Source: Streptomyces sp. NBC_00154 (GTDB taxonomy: Bacteria; Actinomycetota; Actinomycetes; Streptomycetales; Streptomycetaceae). From it: a stretch of 64,000 bases of DNA. The notes under the pieces are model-generated. The model ran no database searches, was not told where the DNA came from, and was given only the letters and a program-made list of their open reading frames with translations. Of the stretch, positions 1-8,353 are shown piece by piece. A program made the translations under genes and the position numbers. How positions within the stretch are numbered: position 1 is the stretch's first letter; each line of letters begins with the position of its first letter. The stretch covers positions 6,454,501 to 6,518,500 of the forward strand of contig NZ_JAPEMI010000001.1 in the NCBI RefSeq assembly GCF_026342835.1, read 5' to 3'.

Positions 1-324
1 CCAAAGCCGCCCATAGCTCCTTTTTACCAGCTATGTTCATACAAGAATTCGAAGAGGATCGCTTGCATGGGCAACGGGTGCGGTACCCCGGGGCGGGGCC
101 GTCACAGCGCCCCTCCGGCAGACGGTGGCCTCTGCCGGCCCCTGTCCTCGTCGGAGGCGCCGGTCCCATGGCTGCCGCCCGCGGCCGCGCCGGTGGCCTG
201 GTCGGCGGGCGCCCCGCCGCCACCGAGACCGTCGTCCGCACCGCCCGCGACCTGCCGGCCCCCGGGCGAACGATCACCTCTGTCGTGAAACCGCTGGGGG
301 CCCGGCCGCAGGTCGGACGAGACG
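1..324. other. Left-edge stretch without a recognised gene
   Basis: About 320 bases lie between the window edge and the stop of the LacI gene. The first 60 bases are unusually AT-rich for this window and may belong to the regulatory region of a gene outside it. Open frames here have no recognisable family, no convincing ribosome binding site and look like GC-rich shadows. I see no hairpin or repeat that I would call. Confidence 0.4.
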
Positions 325-1383
325 TCAGCGGCGCGGGGCCGCCGTGCTGCTGCGCACCACCAGGTTGGTCGCGAGGTCGACCCGAGTGGTCGCGGGCTGC
401 TGGCCCCGGCTGAGATCGAGGACCAGCCGGGCCGCGGTCTCAGCCATCTCGATGAGCGGCTGGCGCACCGTGGTGAGCGGCGGCCCGATCCACCGGGTGA
501 GGGGCAGATCGTCGAAGCCGACGACGCTGAGATCCTCCGGAATGCGCAGGCCCAGCTCGCGAGCGGCCTCGTAGACGCCGAGTGCCTGCAGGTCGTTTCC
601 GGCGAAGATGGCGGTGGGCGGCTCGGGCAGCCGCAGGAGTTCCAGCCCCGCGGTGTAGCCGTCCTCGTGCGAGAACTCGCCCTCCCGGACCAGATCGGGA
701 TCGATGGGCAGCCCCGCGGTCTCCATGGCGGCCCGGTAGCCGTCGACCCGGGCTCGGCTGCACATCATCCGGGACGGGCCGCTGATGACACCGATCCGCC
801 GGTGCCCGAGACCGGTCAGATGACGCGTGGCGGCCAGCCCGCCCTGCCAGTTCGTCGTTCCGACCGACGGCACGTCGTCACCCGGGTCACCCGCCGGATC
901 GACCACCGCGAAGGGGATGTTGCGGCTGGTCAGCTGGGCGCGCTGGGCCGCGGTCAGATCCGAAAGCACCAGGATCACACCCACCGGCCGGCGGGCCAGC
1001 ACGCCGTCCACCCAGGTCTGGCCCGGTGTCAGCCGGCCCGCGCTCTCGGAGAGCACCAGGCTCAGCCCCTCCTCCCGGGCGACGTTCTCGACGCCCCGGA
1101 CGACCTCCATGGCCCAGCCGCTGTCGAGCTCGTGGAAAACCAGATCGATCAGCTGCGACTGCGCCGTGGAACCCCGCCTGCGCCGATAGCCGTGGAGCAG
1201 CAGCAACTCCTCCACCCTGGTGCGCGTACCGGGGGCGACGTCGGCTCGGCCGTTCAGCACTTTCGAAACTGTCGGTGCCGAGACTCCGGCCGCGCGAGCG
1301 ATCTCCGCCAGCGTGGCGGTGCTCTGCGACGGCACGTCGGCAGACGCCTTCTCCTGTGGTGACTGGACCTTTGCAGGGCTCAT
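325..1383 (-). CDS. bxlR: LacI-family regulator, BxlR-like
   Basis: A 352-residue LacI/GalR repressor. The helix-turn-helix lies at about residues 24-50 (TLAEIARAAGVSAPTVSKVLNG), followed by a periplasmic-binding-protein-like effector domain to the end. About 23 residues precede the usual family start, and no good ribosome binding site is seen before the ATG, so the true start could be a little downstream or the mRNA leaderless. It is divergent from the sugar ABC operon. That order, with a GH3 enzyme last, matches bxlR-bxlEFGA of Streptomyces thermoviolaceus, where BxlR represses xylobiose uptake genes. Inference: it binds the CGAA-N3-TTCG palindromes before bxlE and the xylanase and is released by xylobiose or xylose. 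The family is certain; the ligand is inferred. Confidence 0.85.
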   Translation of the reverse strand: MSPAKVQSPQEKASADVPSQSTATLAEIARAAGVSAPTVSKVLNGRADVAPGTRTRVEELLLLHGYRRRRGSTAQSQLIDLVFHELDSGWAMEVVRGVENVAREEGLSLVLSESAGRLTPGQTWVDGVLARRPVGVILVLSDLTAAQRAQLTSRNIPFAVVDPAGDPGDDVPSVGTTNWQGGLAATRHLTGLGHRRIGVISGPSRMMCSRARVDGYRAAMETAGLPIDPDLVREGEFSHEDGYTAGLELLRLPEPPTAIFAGNDLQALGVYEAARELGLRIPEDLSVVGFDDLPLTRWIGPPLTTVRQPLIEMAETAARLVLDLSRGQQPATTRVDLATNLVVRSSTAAPRR

Positions 1384-1508
1384 GCAGGAATCGTAGCTTC
1401 ATGTCGCTCGGATCGGGGAAGGGGTCAGGGTTCGGAAAATCCTTCCGGGAACCTCTTGACGTGCCCGAAACACGACCGTACGGTTCCGGCAACATTCGAA
1501 AGACATCC

Positions 1509-1519
1509 CGAAACATTCG
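1509..1519. promoter_or_regulatory. CGAA-N3-TTCG operator before bxlE
   Basis: CGAAACATTCG, an inverted repeat CGAA/TTCG with three bases between, sits 14 bases before the bxlE start in the divergent lacI-bxlE gap. A second TTCGAA core is at 1495-1500. The same CGAA-N3-TTCG pattern recurs before the GH10 xylanase at 7172-7182. It is probably the binding site of the adjacent LacI protein. Confidence 0.6.
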
Positions 1520-1533
1520 ACAGAGGTGCGGTC

Positions 1534-2844
1534 ATGCGGTCGGGCATTTTCACTCAGGGCACGCGTACGGCGAGATGGACCGCAGCGGGTGCGGCCATGG
1601 TAATGGCCGGTCTGCTGGCGGGTTGCGGTACGAGCGGGGGCAGCGGTAGCGACGGCGGAACCATCACCGCATACGTCTACGGCGATGACGCGGTCAAGGT
1701 TCAGCAGGCCGCAGTCACGAAGTTCAACAAGACCTCCAAGGTCAAGGTCAAGCTGGTGTCGGTCCCCGGCACCGATTACGTCAACAAGCTCCGCAGCGCA
1801 ATGGGCTCGCCCAGCGCGCCCGACGTGTTCTTCAACTGGGGTGGCGGCTCGATCAAGCCGTACGTCGACGCGAAGCAGCTCGTCGACCTCACCTCCACCG
1901 TGAAGAACGACGCCACGCTCAAGGACGGATTCCTTCCGTCGATCATGACGGCGGGCAGTCTCGACGGGAAGATCTACGGCGTGCCGATGCGCGGCATGCA
2001 GCCCGTGATGCTCTTCTACAACAAGTCGCTCTTCGCCGAGAACAAGCTTGAGGCCCCCAAGACCTGGGAGGACCTGCAGAACGCCATCACCACCTTCAAG
2101 GCCAAGGGCATCACGCCCTTCGCTCTCGGCGGCGCCGACAAGTGGCCCGAGCTGATGTGGATGGAGTACCTGCTCGACCGGATCGGCGGACCCGAGGTCT
2201 TCCAGAAGATCCAGAACGGCGACACCTCCGGCTGGGGCGACCCGGCGGTGCTGAAGGCGGCCCAGACCGTCAAGGAGCTCGTCGACCAGGGTGCCTTCGG
2301 CAAGAACTTCAACTCCGTCGACTACGGCAACGGTGGCGCGCCCACGCTCCTCAACAAGGGCAAGGCCGCCATGCACCTCATGGGCTCGTGGGAGTACTCG
2401 ACCCAGCTGGGCAAGGCGCCTGAGTTCGCCAAGAAGGACCTCGGCTGGACCGCCTTCCCGACCGTGGCCGGCGGCGTCGGTGACGCGGCGGACGTGGTGG
2501 GCAACCCGACCAACTACTGGTCGATCAACGCGCGCACCAAGCACAAGGACGCCGCGATCGCCTTCCTGAAGACGATGGCCTCGCAGGAGTACGCCAAGGC
2601 CCTGGTCGACAACGGGGACATCCCCACCACGTCCAACGCGGCCTCGATGCTCAGCACGTCGCCCAACCCGCAGTTCGCCAACGACCAGTACAGCCTGGTC
2701 CAGAAGGCGCCTAGCTTCACGCTCTCGTGGGACCAGGCACTGGAGTCCCAGTACGCCACCCCGCTGCTCACCGAGCTCAGCAAGCTGTTCGCCGGCAAGT
2801 CCACCCCTGAGCAGTTCGTCGCAGCGATGAAGGCCGTCAAGTAA
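1534..2844 (+). CDS. bxlE: Sugar-binding lipoprotein of ABC importer (xylobiose type)
   Basis: A 436-residue extracytoplasmic solute-binding protein of family 1 (SBP_bac_1). The start at 1534 is chosen because AGAGGTG lies 6 bases before it and because it gives a clean lipoprotein leader: basic N-terminus, hydrophobic stretch and lipobox LLAGC with the lipidated Cys at residue 31. The longer frame starting at 1456 has no such leader. The mature part has the usual family layout. It is first in an operon with two permeases and a GH3 beta-xylosidase, the BxlEFG-BxlA arrangement that takes up xylobiose and longer xylo-oligosaccharides. No ATPase is encoded here; such Streptomyces importers normally share the distant MsiK ATPase. 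Substrate is inferred from the neighbours. Confidence 0.85.
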   Translation: MRSGIFTQGTRTARWTAAGAAMVMAGLLAGCGTSGGSGSDGGTITAYVYGDDAVKVQQAAVTKFNKTSKVKVKLVSVPGTDYVNKLRSAMGSPSAPDVFFNWGGGSIKPYVDAKQLVDLTSTVKNDATLKDGFLPSIMTAGSLDGKIYGVPMRGMQPVMLFYNKSLFAENKLEAPKTWEDLQNAITTFKAKGITPFALGGADKWPELMWMEYLLDRIGGPEVFQKIQNGDTSGWGDPAVLKAAQTVKELVDQGAFGKNFNSVDYGNGGAPTLLNKGKAAMHLMGSWEYSTQLGKAPEFAKKDLGWTAFPTVAGGVGDAADVVGNPTNYWSINARTKHKDAAIAFLKTMASQEYAKALVDNGDIPTTSNAASMLSTSPNPQFANDQYSLVQKAPSFTLSWDQALESQYATPLLTELSKLFAGKSTPEQFVAAMKAVK

Positions 2845-2846
2845 GC

Positions 2847-3776
2847 ATGTCCCACCACACTCCGCACGTGAAGACGCGTGGGGGCAGGAAGACGGCCGTC
2901 GGCAACGTCGGCCGTCCTCCGGTCAGCTGGGCTCTGCCCGGCATCCTCTTCTTCGCCGTCTTCGCGATCGTCCCGCTGGCGATCGCCGTCTACCTCTCCT
3001 TCTGCCAGTGGGACGGGCTGAACTCCCCGACCCCGACGGGCCTGGACAACTGGACCCGGCTGTTCAAGGACCCGGAATTCCGCCAGGCCGCCTGGCTGAG
3101 CCTTCTGCTGACCACCATCAGCTGGGCCTTCCAGACCCCTGTGGCACTGCTCCTCGGTGTCTGGGCAGCGGGCCGGCAGCGCAGCAGGGCCGTGCTCTCC
3201 GCGGTCTTCTTCATCCCGCTGCTGCTCTCGACCACCGCCATCGCCATGCTCTTCCACGCCCTGCTGGACCCCAACTTCGGCGTGATCACGGAGATAGGGC
3301 CCTGGTTCGGGATCGACCCGAACATCATGGGATCCTCCACCGGCGCCCTGCTCACCGTGGCGTTCGTCGGCGGCTGGCAGTTCATGCCGTTCCACACCCT
3401 GATCTACCAGGGCGGCGCCCGGCAGGTACCCGAGGTGCTGTACCAGGCGGCCGAAATGGATGGCGCCGGCATGTTCCGGCAGTTCTTCCACATCACGCTG
3501 CCGCAGCTGCGCCACACCATCACGACCTCCTCGGTTCTGATGATCGTCGGCTCGCTGACGTACTTCGACACCGTGCTGATCATGACCAAGGGCGGTCCCG
3601 GCACGGACACCACGGTCCTGCCGTATCTGATGTACCGGACCGGCTTCCAGACCTATGACCTCGGCTATGCCGCGGCGATCGCCACGGCCCTGGTCGTGGT
3701 GGCCACCGCCCTGTCGCTGATCCTGGTCCGCTTCAGCGGCTTCGGGAACATGCGGTCCACCCGGGAAGGTATGTGA
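2847..3776 (+). CDS. bxlF: Sugar ABC permease, MalF type
   Basis: A 309-residue inner-membrane permease with about six hydrophobic segments. The EAA loop that docks on the ATPase is visible around EVLYQAAEMDGAGMFRQF. It starts 2 bases after the bxlE stop, so it is co-translated, and pairs with the next permease to form the channel. The substrate (xylobiose or xylo-oligosaccharides) is inferred from the GH3, GH10 and GH115 enzymes around it. Confidence 0.88.
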   Translation: MSHHTPHVKTRGGRKTAVGNVGRPPVSWALPGILFFAVFAIVPLAIAVYLSFCQWDGLNSPTPTGLDNWTRLFKDPEFRQAAWLSLLLTTISWAFQTPVALLLGVWAAGRQRSRAVLSAVFFIPLLLSTTAIAMLFHALLDPNFGVITEIGPWFGIDPNIMGSSTGALLTVAFVGGWQFMPFHTLIYQGGARQVPEVLYQAAEMDGAGMFRQFFHITLPQLRHTITTSSVLMIVGSLTYFDTVLIMTKGGPGTDTTVLPYLMYRTGFQTYDLGYAAAIATALVVVATALSLILVRFSGFGNMRSTREGM

Positions 3777-3780
3777 CGAG

Positions 3781-4674
3781 ATGTCAATCGACACCCGCCC
3801 CGAGGCGCCGGCGATTTCGCCCGCGATCCGACGTCATGGGGCCGCCGCCCGCCGCAGCAAGCGCTGGGGCAACCCGCTGGCCGGTCTGGGCTCGCTGGTC
3901 TGGCTCATCATCGTGGTCGTACCGATCTACACGCTGATCTCCTCGTCGCTGATGCACCAGGACGAGGCGCTCAACGGGGACCCGCTGGCCTTCCCCACCC
4001 ACCCGACGCTCGACAACTACAACACCGTGCTGCACAGCGGCTTCTCCACGATGCTCGTCAACACGGCGATCGTCGCCGCGTCCACGGTGGCCATCGTGCT
4101 GCTGCTCGCGGTGCCCGTCGCCTACGTGGCGGTGCGCACCCGCAGCCGGCTCTCCTCGCTCGCCTTCCGGACGTTCCTGCTCGGCGTGGCGATCCCGGCG
4201 CAGGCGGTGATCGTGCCGCTGTATCTGCTCATCGGCAAGATGGGGCTCTACGACACCCTGCCCGCGATCATCCTGCCGACCGCCGCGTTCGCGATGCCGG
4301 TGGCGGTACTGGTGCTCAGCGGCACCATGCGCGATGTCTCCGAGGAGATGTACGAGGCGATGGCGCTCGACGGCGCCTCGCCCCTGCGGATGCTGTGGCA
4401 GCTGGCGATCCCGATGTCCAAGGCCGGCATCAGCACGGTGGCGATCTACACGGCGCTCCAGGCGTGGAACGGCTTCCTCTTCCCGCTGATCCTGACGCAG
4501 TCGGAGGAGAACCGGGTACTGACCCTCGGTCTCTTCAACTTCATGACCCAGTTCGGAGTCAACATCCCCGCCGTCCTGGCCGCGATCGTCCTCTCCGTCG
4601 TACCCATCTTCGCCGTCTACCTCGTGGCACGGAAGGCGCTGATCAACGGACTGATGGGGGTGGGCGGCAAGTAA
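3781..4674 (+). CDS. bxlG: Sugar ABC permease, MalG type
   Basis: A 297-residue permease, the MalG-like partner of the preceding one. A cytoplasmic N-terminus of about 35 residues is followed by six predicted membrane segments, and the EAA loop appears as EEMYEAMALDGASPLRMLW. It begins 4 bases after the previous stop. The cluster has no ATPase gene, as is typical for actinobacterial family-1 sugar importers. Confidence 0.88.
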   Translation: MSIDTRPEAPAISPAIRRHGAAARRSKRWGNPLAGLGSLVWLIIVVVPIYTLISSSLMHQDEALNGDPLAFPTHPTLDNYNTVLHSGFSTMLVNTAIVAASTVAIVLLLAVPVAYVAVRTRSRLSSLAFRTFLLGVAIPAQAVIVPLYLLIGKMGLYDTLPAIILPTAAFAMPVAVLVLSGTMRDVSEEMYEAMALDGASPLRMLWQLAIPMSKAGISTVAIYTALQAWNGFLFPLILTQSEENRVLTLGLFNFMTQFGVNIPAVLAAIVLSVVPIFAVYLVARKALINGLMGVGGK

Positions 4675-4726
4675 CGCACCCACGCCGCCCCGCACTACCG
4701 CACTCATGAGAGGAACCCCTGCCGCC

Positions 4727-7117
4727 ATGGCAATCCCCCCTGCCCCGCATGCCCACCAGGCCTCCAGGCCCACCGCCGTCGACGGCCCGTGGCGCGACCC
4801 TTCACTCACCCCCGAGACACGGGTGGCCGACCTCGTCGCCCGGATGACGCTCGAGGAGAAGGCCGCGCAGCTGTACGGAGTCTGGGTGGGCGCCGACGCG
4901 GACGGTGACGGGGTCGCACCGCACCAGAACGACATGGTCGACCCGGTCGACTGGGACGAGCTCACCACCCGCGGCCTCGGCCAGCTGACCAGGCCGTTCG
5001 GTACCGCCCCGGTGGACCCCGGCGTCGGCGCCGTCTCCCTGGCCCGGGCCCAGGAGCGGATCGTGGAGGCCGGACGGTTCGGTATCCCGGCGCTCGCCCA
5101 CGAGGAGTGCCTCGCGGGCTTCACCGCCTGGGGTGCCACCGCGTACCCCGTCCCGCTGTCCTGGGGAGCCGCCTGGAACCCGGAGCTGGTCACCGAGATG
5201 GCCCACCGCATCGGCCGCGACATGCGGTCGGTGGGCATCCACCAGGGGCTGGCACCCGTTCTCGACGTGGTGCGCGACCTGCGCTGGGGCCGAGTGGAGG
5301 AGACCATCGGCGAGGACCCGTACCTGGTCGCCACCATCGGCACCGCGTACGTCCGCGGCCTGGAATCCGCCGGGATCGTCGCCACTCTCAAGCACTTCGC
5401 CGGATACGCCGCCTCGGCGGGCGCCCGCAACCTGGCTCCGGTCCGGGCCGGTGTGCGCGAGATGGCCGACGTCGTCCTCCCGCCCTTCGAGATGGCGCTG
5501 CGGGAAGGGGGCGCCCGCTCGGTGATGCACTCGTACGCCGAGATCGACGGCGTGCCCGCGGCGGCCGACCCGGCGCTGCTCACCGAGCTGCTCAGGGACA
5601 CCTGGGGGTTCGACGGCACCGTCGTCGCCGACTACTTCGGCATCGGCTTCCTGGAGACACTGCACAAGGTCGCCGCGGACCGCGGCGACGCCGCCCGCCT
5701 CGCGCTGAACGCCGGGGTCGACGTGGAACTGCCCACCGTCCGCAGTTACGGCGATGCGCTCGTCGCCGCCGTGCGCGACGGCTCCGTGGCCGAGGAGCTG
5801 GTCGACCGGGCGCTGAACCGGGTCCTGCTGCAGAAGTGCGAACTCGGACTGCTCGACCCGGAATGGTCGCCGCTGCCGGCCGTGCTGATCGGGGCGGACC
5901 CCGAGCAGGCACGTGCCACGGTGGACCTCGACCCGCCGGAGAACCGGGCACTCGCCCGGCAGCTGGCCGAGCAGGCCGTCGTGCTGCTCGCCAACCCCGG
6001 CGATGCGCTGCCGTTGCGCGGCGACGGCCGGATCGCGGTCGTCGGCCCGCGCGCCGACGACGCCCTGGCCATGCTCGGCTGCTACTCCTTCCCCAGCCAC
6101 GTGGGGGTCTCCCACCCCGAGGTGCCGATGGGAATCGACATTCCGACCGTCCTCGAAGCGTTGCGGGGGGAGTTCCCCGGCGCGGACATCGGCTCGGCGG
6201 CCGGCTGCGACGTGGACGGCACGGACACCTCCGGCATCGAGGCGGCGGCCGAACTCGCCCGCCACAGCGATGTGTGCCTCGCCGTGCTCGGCGACCGGGC
6301 CGGACTGTTCGGCCGCGGCACCTCCGGTGAGGGCTGCGACGCCGCCGACCTCGCCCTGCCCGGTGTCCAGGGTGAGCTGCTCGACGCACTGCTGGCCACC
6401 GGAACCCCGGTGATCCTGGTGCTGCTGACGGGCCGTCCGTATGCGCTGGGCCGCTGGGCGGACCGGACGGCTGCCACCGTGCAGGCGTTCTTCCCCGGCG
6501 AGGAGGGCGGTCCGGCACTGGCCGGTGTGCTCTCCGGCCGGGTGAACCCCTCCGGCCGGCTGCCGGTCGGCGTTCCGCACGGCCCGGGCGGCCAGCCGTG
6601 GACGTATCTGCAACCGCCGCTGGGGCTGGCGAGCGGGGTCAGCAACCTGGACCCGACGCCGCTCTACCCCTTCGGACACGGCCTGTCGTACACCTCGTTC
6701 GAGTGGGAGGCCGGCGCCGCTGCCCCGGCCGAGCTCCCCACCGACGGCTCCACCGACATCGAACTCACCGTCCGCAACAGCGGGGACCGCGAAGGCGCCG
6801 AGGTGGTGCAGCTCTACGTGCACGACCCGGTCGCCCAGACCACCCGCCCGGAGTCGCGGCTGATCGGGTACGCCCGGGTGCAGCTCGCCGCCGGGCAGAC
6901 CCGACGCGTGCGGTTCCACTTCCATGCCGACCTGGTGTCCTTCACCGGTATCGGCGGCCGACGGATCGTCGAACCCGGCGATCTCGCACTGCGGCTCGCG
7001 ACATCCAGCGCGGCCGACGACGTCAAGCAGACCGTGAAGCTGCGGCTCACCGGTCCCGAGCGCACGGTCGATCACCGGCGCCGCCTCGTCTGCGACACGT
7101 CGATCGAACTGATCTGA
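4727..7117 (+). CDS. bxlA: GH3 beta-xylosidase/beta-glucosidase, cytosolic
   Basis: A 796-residue glycoside hydrolase family 3 enzyme. GAGAGGAA before 4727 supports this ATG over one at 4706. The order is an N-terminal TIM-barrel (about 20-350), the alpha/beta sandwich (about 390-620) and a C-terminal fibronectin-III-like domain (about 670-780). The likely nucleophile is the Asp in VVADYFGIG, near residue 302. No signal peptide is seen, so it acts inside the cell, fitting hydrolysis of imported xylobiose to xylose. It is the last gene of the bxlEFGA-type operon. GH3 also contains beta-glucosidases and arabinofuranosidases; xylosidase is favoured by context. Confidence 0.83.
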   Translation: MAIPPAPHAHQASRPTAVDGPWRDPSLTPETRVADLVARMTLEEKAAQLYGVWVGADADGDGVAPHQNDMVDPVDWDELTTRGLGQLTRPFGTAPVDPGVGAVSLARAQERIVEAGRFGIPALAHEECLAGFTAWGATAYPVPLSWGAAWNPELVTEMAHRIGRDMRSVGIHQGLAPVLDVVRDLRWGRVEETIGEDPYLVATIGTAYVRGLESAGIVATLKHFAGYAASAGARNLAPVRAGVREMADVVLPPFEMALREGGARSVMHSYAEIDGVPAAADPALLTELLRDTWGFDGTVVADYFGIGFLETLHKVAADRGDAARLALNAGVDVELPTVRSYGDALVAAVRDGSVAEELVDRALNRVLLQKCELGLLDPEWSPLPAVLIGADPEQARATVDLDPPENRALARQLAEQAVVLLANPGDALPLRGDGRIAVVGPRADDALAMLGCYSFPSHVGVSHPEVPMGIDIPTVLEALRGEFPGADIGSAAGCDVDGTDTSGIEAAAELARHSDVCLAVLGDRAGLFGRGTSGEGCDAADLALPGVQGELLDALLATGTPVILVLLTGRPYALGRWADRTAATVQAFFPGEEGGPALAGVLSGRVNPSGRLPVGVPHGPGGQPWTYLQPPLGLASGVSNLDPTPLYPFGHGLSYTSFEWEAGAAAPAELPTDGSTDIELTVRNSGDREGAEVVQLYVHDPVAQTTRPESRLIGYARVQLAAGQTRRVRFHFHADLVSFTGIGGRRIVEPGDLALRLATSSAADDVKQTVKLRLTGPERTVDHRRRLVCDTSIELI

Positions 7118-7142
7118 ATCCGCCCTTACTTGAGGGCCCGGG

Positions 7143-7167
7143 CCTCCCCGCTCCAGCTGCGGGGAGG
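7143..7167 (+). terminator. Hairpin after the bxl operon
   Basis: A perfect 9-bp stem, CCTCCCCGC (7143-7151) and GCGGGGAGG (7159-7167), with a 7-base loop, lies 26 bases after the GH3 stop and just before the xylanase operator. There is no U-tract, as is common in Streptomyces. It probably separates the two transcription units. Confidence 0.6.
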
Positions 7168-7171
7168 ATCC

Positions 7172-7182
7172 CGAAACTTTCG
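7172..7182. promoter_or_regulatory. CGAA-N3-TTCG operator before the xylanase
   Basis: CGAAACTTTCG, a perfect CGAAA-C-TTTCG palindrome, is 30 bases before the GH10 start. It shares the CGAA-N3-TTCG core with the site before bxlE (1509-1519). This suggests that the LacI protein at 325-1383 controls both units. Confidence 0.65.
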
Positions 7183-7212
7183 ACTCGGTACTTTCCATCG
7201 AAGGGACATGTC

Positions 7213-8313
7213 ATGCGCAAGGCAACTCAGGCTGCCGTCGTCGGCACCGCCGCCGCAGCTCTGCTGGTCTCCACGTTCACTGTCGCCGCCAGCGCCAGCC
7301 CGGACAACGCCGCCCAGCACACCACGCCGAAGAGCGACGCCGCGGCCAAGACTCTCGGCGCCCTCGGCAAGCGCGCCGACCTGCGGATCGGCACGGCGGT
7401 CGACATGTCGGCGCTCGCCTCCGACGCGCCCTACCGGGCCAAGGCCGCGAGGGAGTTCTCCTCGGTCACCCCGGAGAACGTCATGAAGTGGGAGGCCGTC
7501 GAGCCGCAGCGCGGCACGTACGACTGGTCCGCCGCGGACAAGCTGGTGGACTTCGCCAAGGAGAACGGCCAGCTGGTCCGGGGCCACACCCTGGTCTGGC
7601 ACAGCCAGCTGCCCGCCTGGCTGAACAACGGTGACTTCACGGCCGACGAGCTGCGGGAGATCCTGCACAAGCACATCACCGACGAGGTGACCCACTTCAA
7701 GGGCAAGATCTGGCAGTGGGACGTCGTCAACGAGGCTTTCAACGACGACGGCACCATGCGCAACAGCATCTGGCTGCAGAAGCTCGGCCCCGGCTACATC
7801 GCCGACGCCTTCCGCTGGGCGCACCAGGCCGACCCCAAGGCCACGCTCTTCATCAACGACTACAACATCGAGGGCGTCAACGCGAAGAGCACCGCCCTCT
7901 ACAACCTCGTCGTACAGCTCCGTAAGGAGCACGTGCCGGTTCACGGCGTCGGCATCCAGGGCCACCTGGACGTTCAGTACAGCGCCCCGCACGACATCGC
8001 CACCAACATGAAGCGCTTCGACGACCTCGGTCTGGAGACCGCGATCACCGAGGCCGACGTCCGCATCCCGATGCCTGCCGACAACACCGAGCTGGAGGCG
8101 CAGGCGGAGGCCTACGACGTACTGCTGCGGGGCTGCCTGCTGACCGAGCACTGCACCGACTTCACGGTGTGGGGCTTCACCGACAAGTACTCCTGGGTTC
8201 CCGGCGTCTTCACGGGCGAGGGCGCGGCGAACATCCTCGACGAGAACTACAAGGCCAAGGCCGCGTACAACGCGATGAGCGAGGATCTCACGCTGGCCGC
8301 AGGCAGGGACTGA
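7213..8313 (+). CDS. Secreted GH10 endo-1,4-beta-xylanase
   Basis: A 366-residue glycoside hydrolase family 10 xylanase. The ATG at 7213 follows GAAGGGAC at good spacing and opens a Sec leader (MRKATQAAVV, then a hydrophobic run to about residue 28). The catalytic (beta/alpha)8 barrel fills the rest. The acid/base is Glu174 in WDVVNEAF and the nucleophile Glu280 in ITEADVRI; HTLVWHSQ is the conserved substrate-site strand. No carbohydrate-binding module follows, so it is a single-domain enzyme. It cuts the xylan backbone outside the cell and feeds the BxlEFG importer. It appears to lead a unit with the next four genes. Confidence 0.93.
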   Translation: MRKATQAAVVGTAAAALLVSTFTVAASASPDNAAQHTTPKSDAAAKTLGALGKRADLRIGTAVDMSALASDAPYRAKAAREFSSVTPENVMKWEAVEPQRGTYDWSAADKLVDFAKENGQLVRGHTLVWHSQLPAWLNNGDFTADELREILHKHITDEVTHFKGKIWQWDVVNEAFNDDGTMRNSIWLQKLGPGYIADAFRWAHQADPKATLFINDYNIEGVNAKSTALYNLVVQLRKEHVPVHGVGIQGHLDVQYSAPHDIATNMKRFDDLGLETAITEADVRIPMPADNTELEAQAEAYDVLLRGCLLTEHCTDFTVWGFTDKYSWVPGVFTGEGAANILDENYKAKAAYNAMSEDLTLAAGRD

Positions 8314-8353
8314 AAGCGCACATGATCAACAGCACGCAGGAGGCGGCACAGTG

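Noticed and set aside
33..413. Overlapping plus-strand frames at the left edge (33-413, 67-288, 125-574)
   Set aside because: No recognisable family, no ribosome binding site, low-complexity Arg/Pro/Ala composition, and the third runs antisense into the LacI gene. They look like GC-rich shadows.
4802..7198. Long minus-strand frames opposite bxlA, GH115, GH2, the peptide importers and others
   Set aside because: These open frames mirror strongly GC-biased third positions of the real genes. Their translations are low-complexity and match no family.
6598..7212. Upstream extension of the xylanase frame to 6598
   Set aside because: It overlaps the GH3 gene in another frame. A Sec leader and ribosome binding site at 7213 mark the true start.
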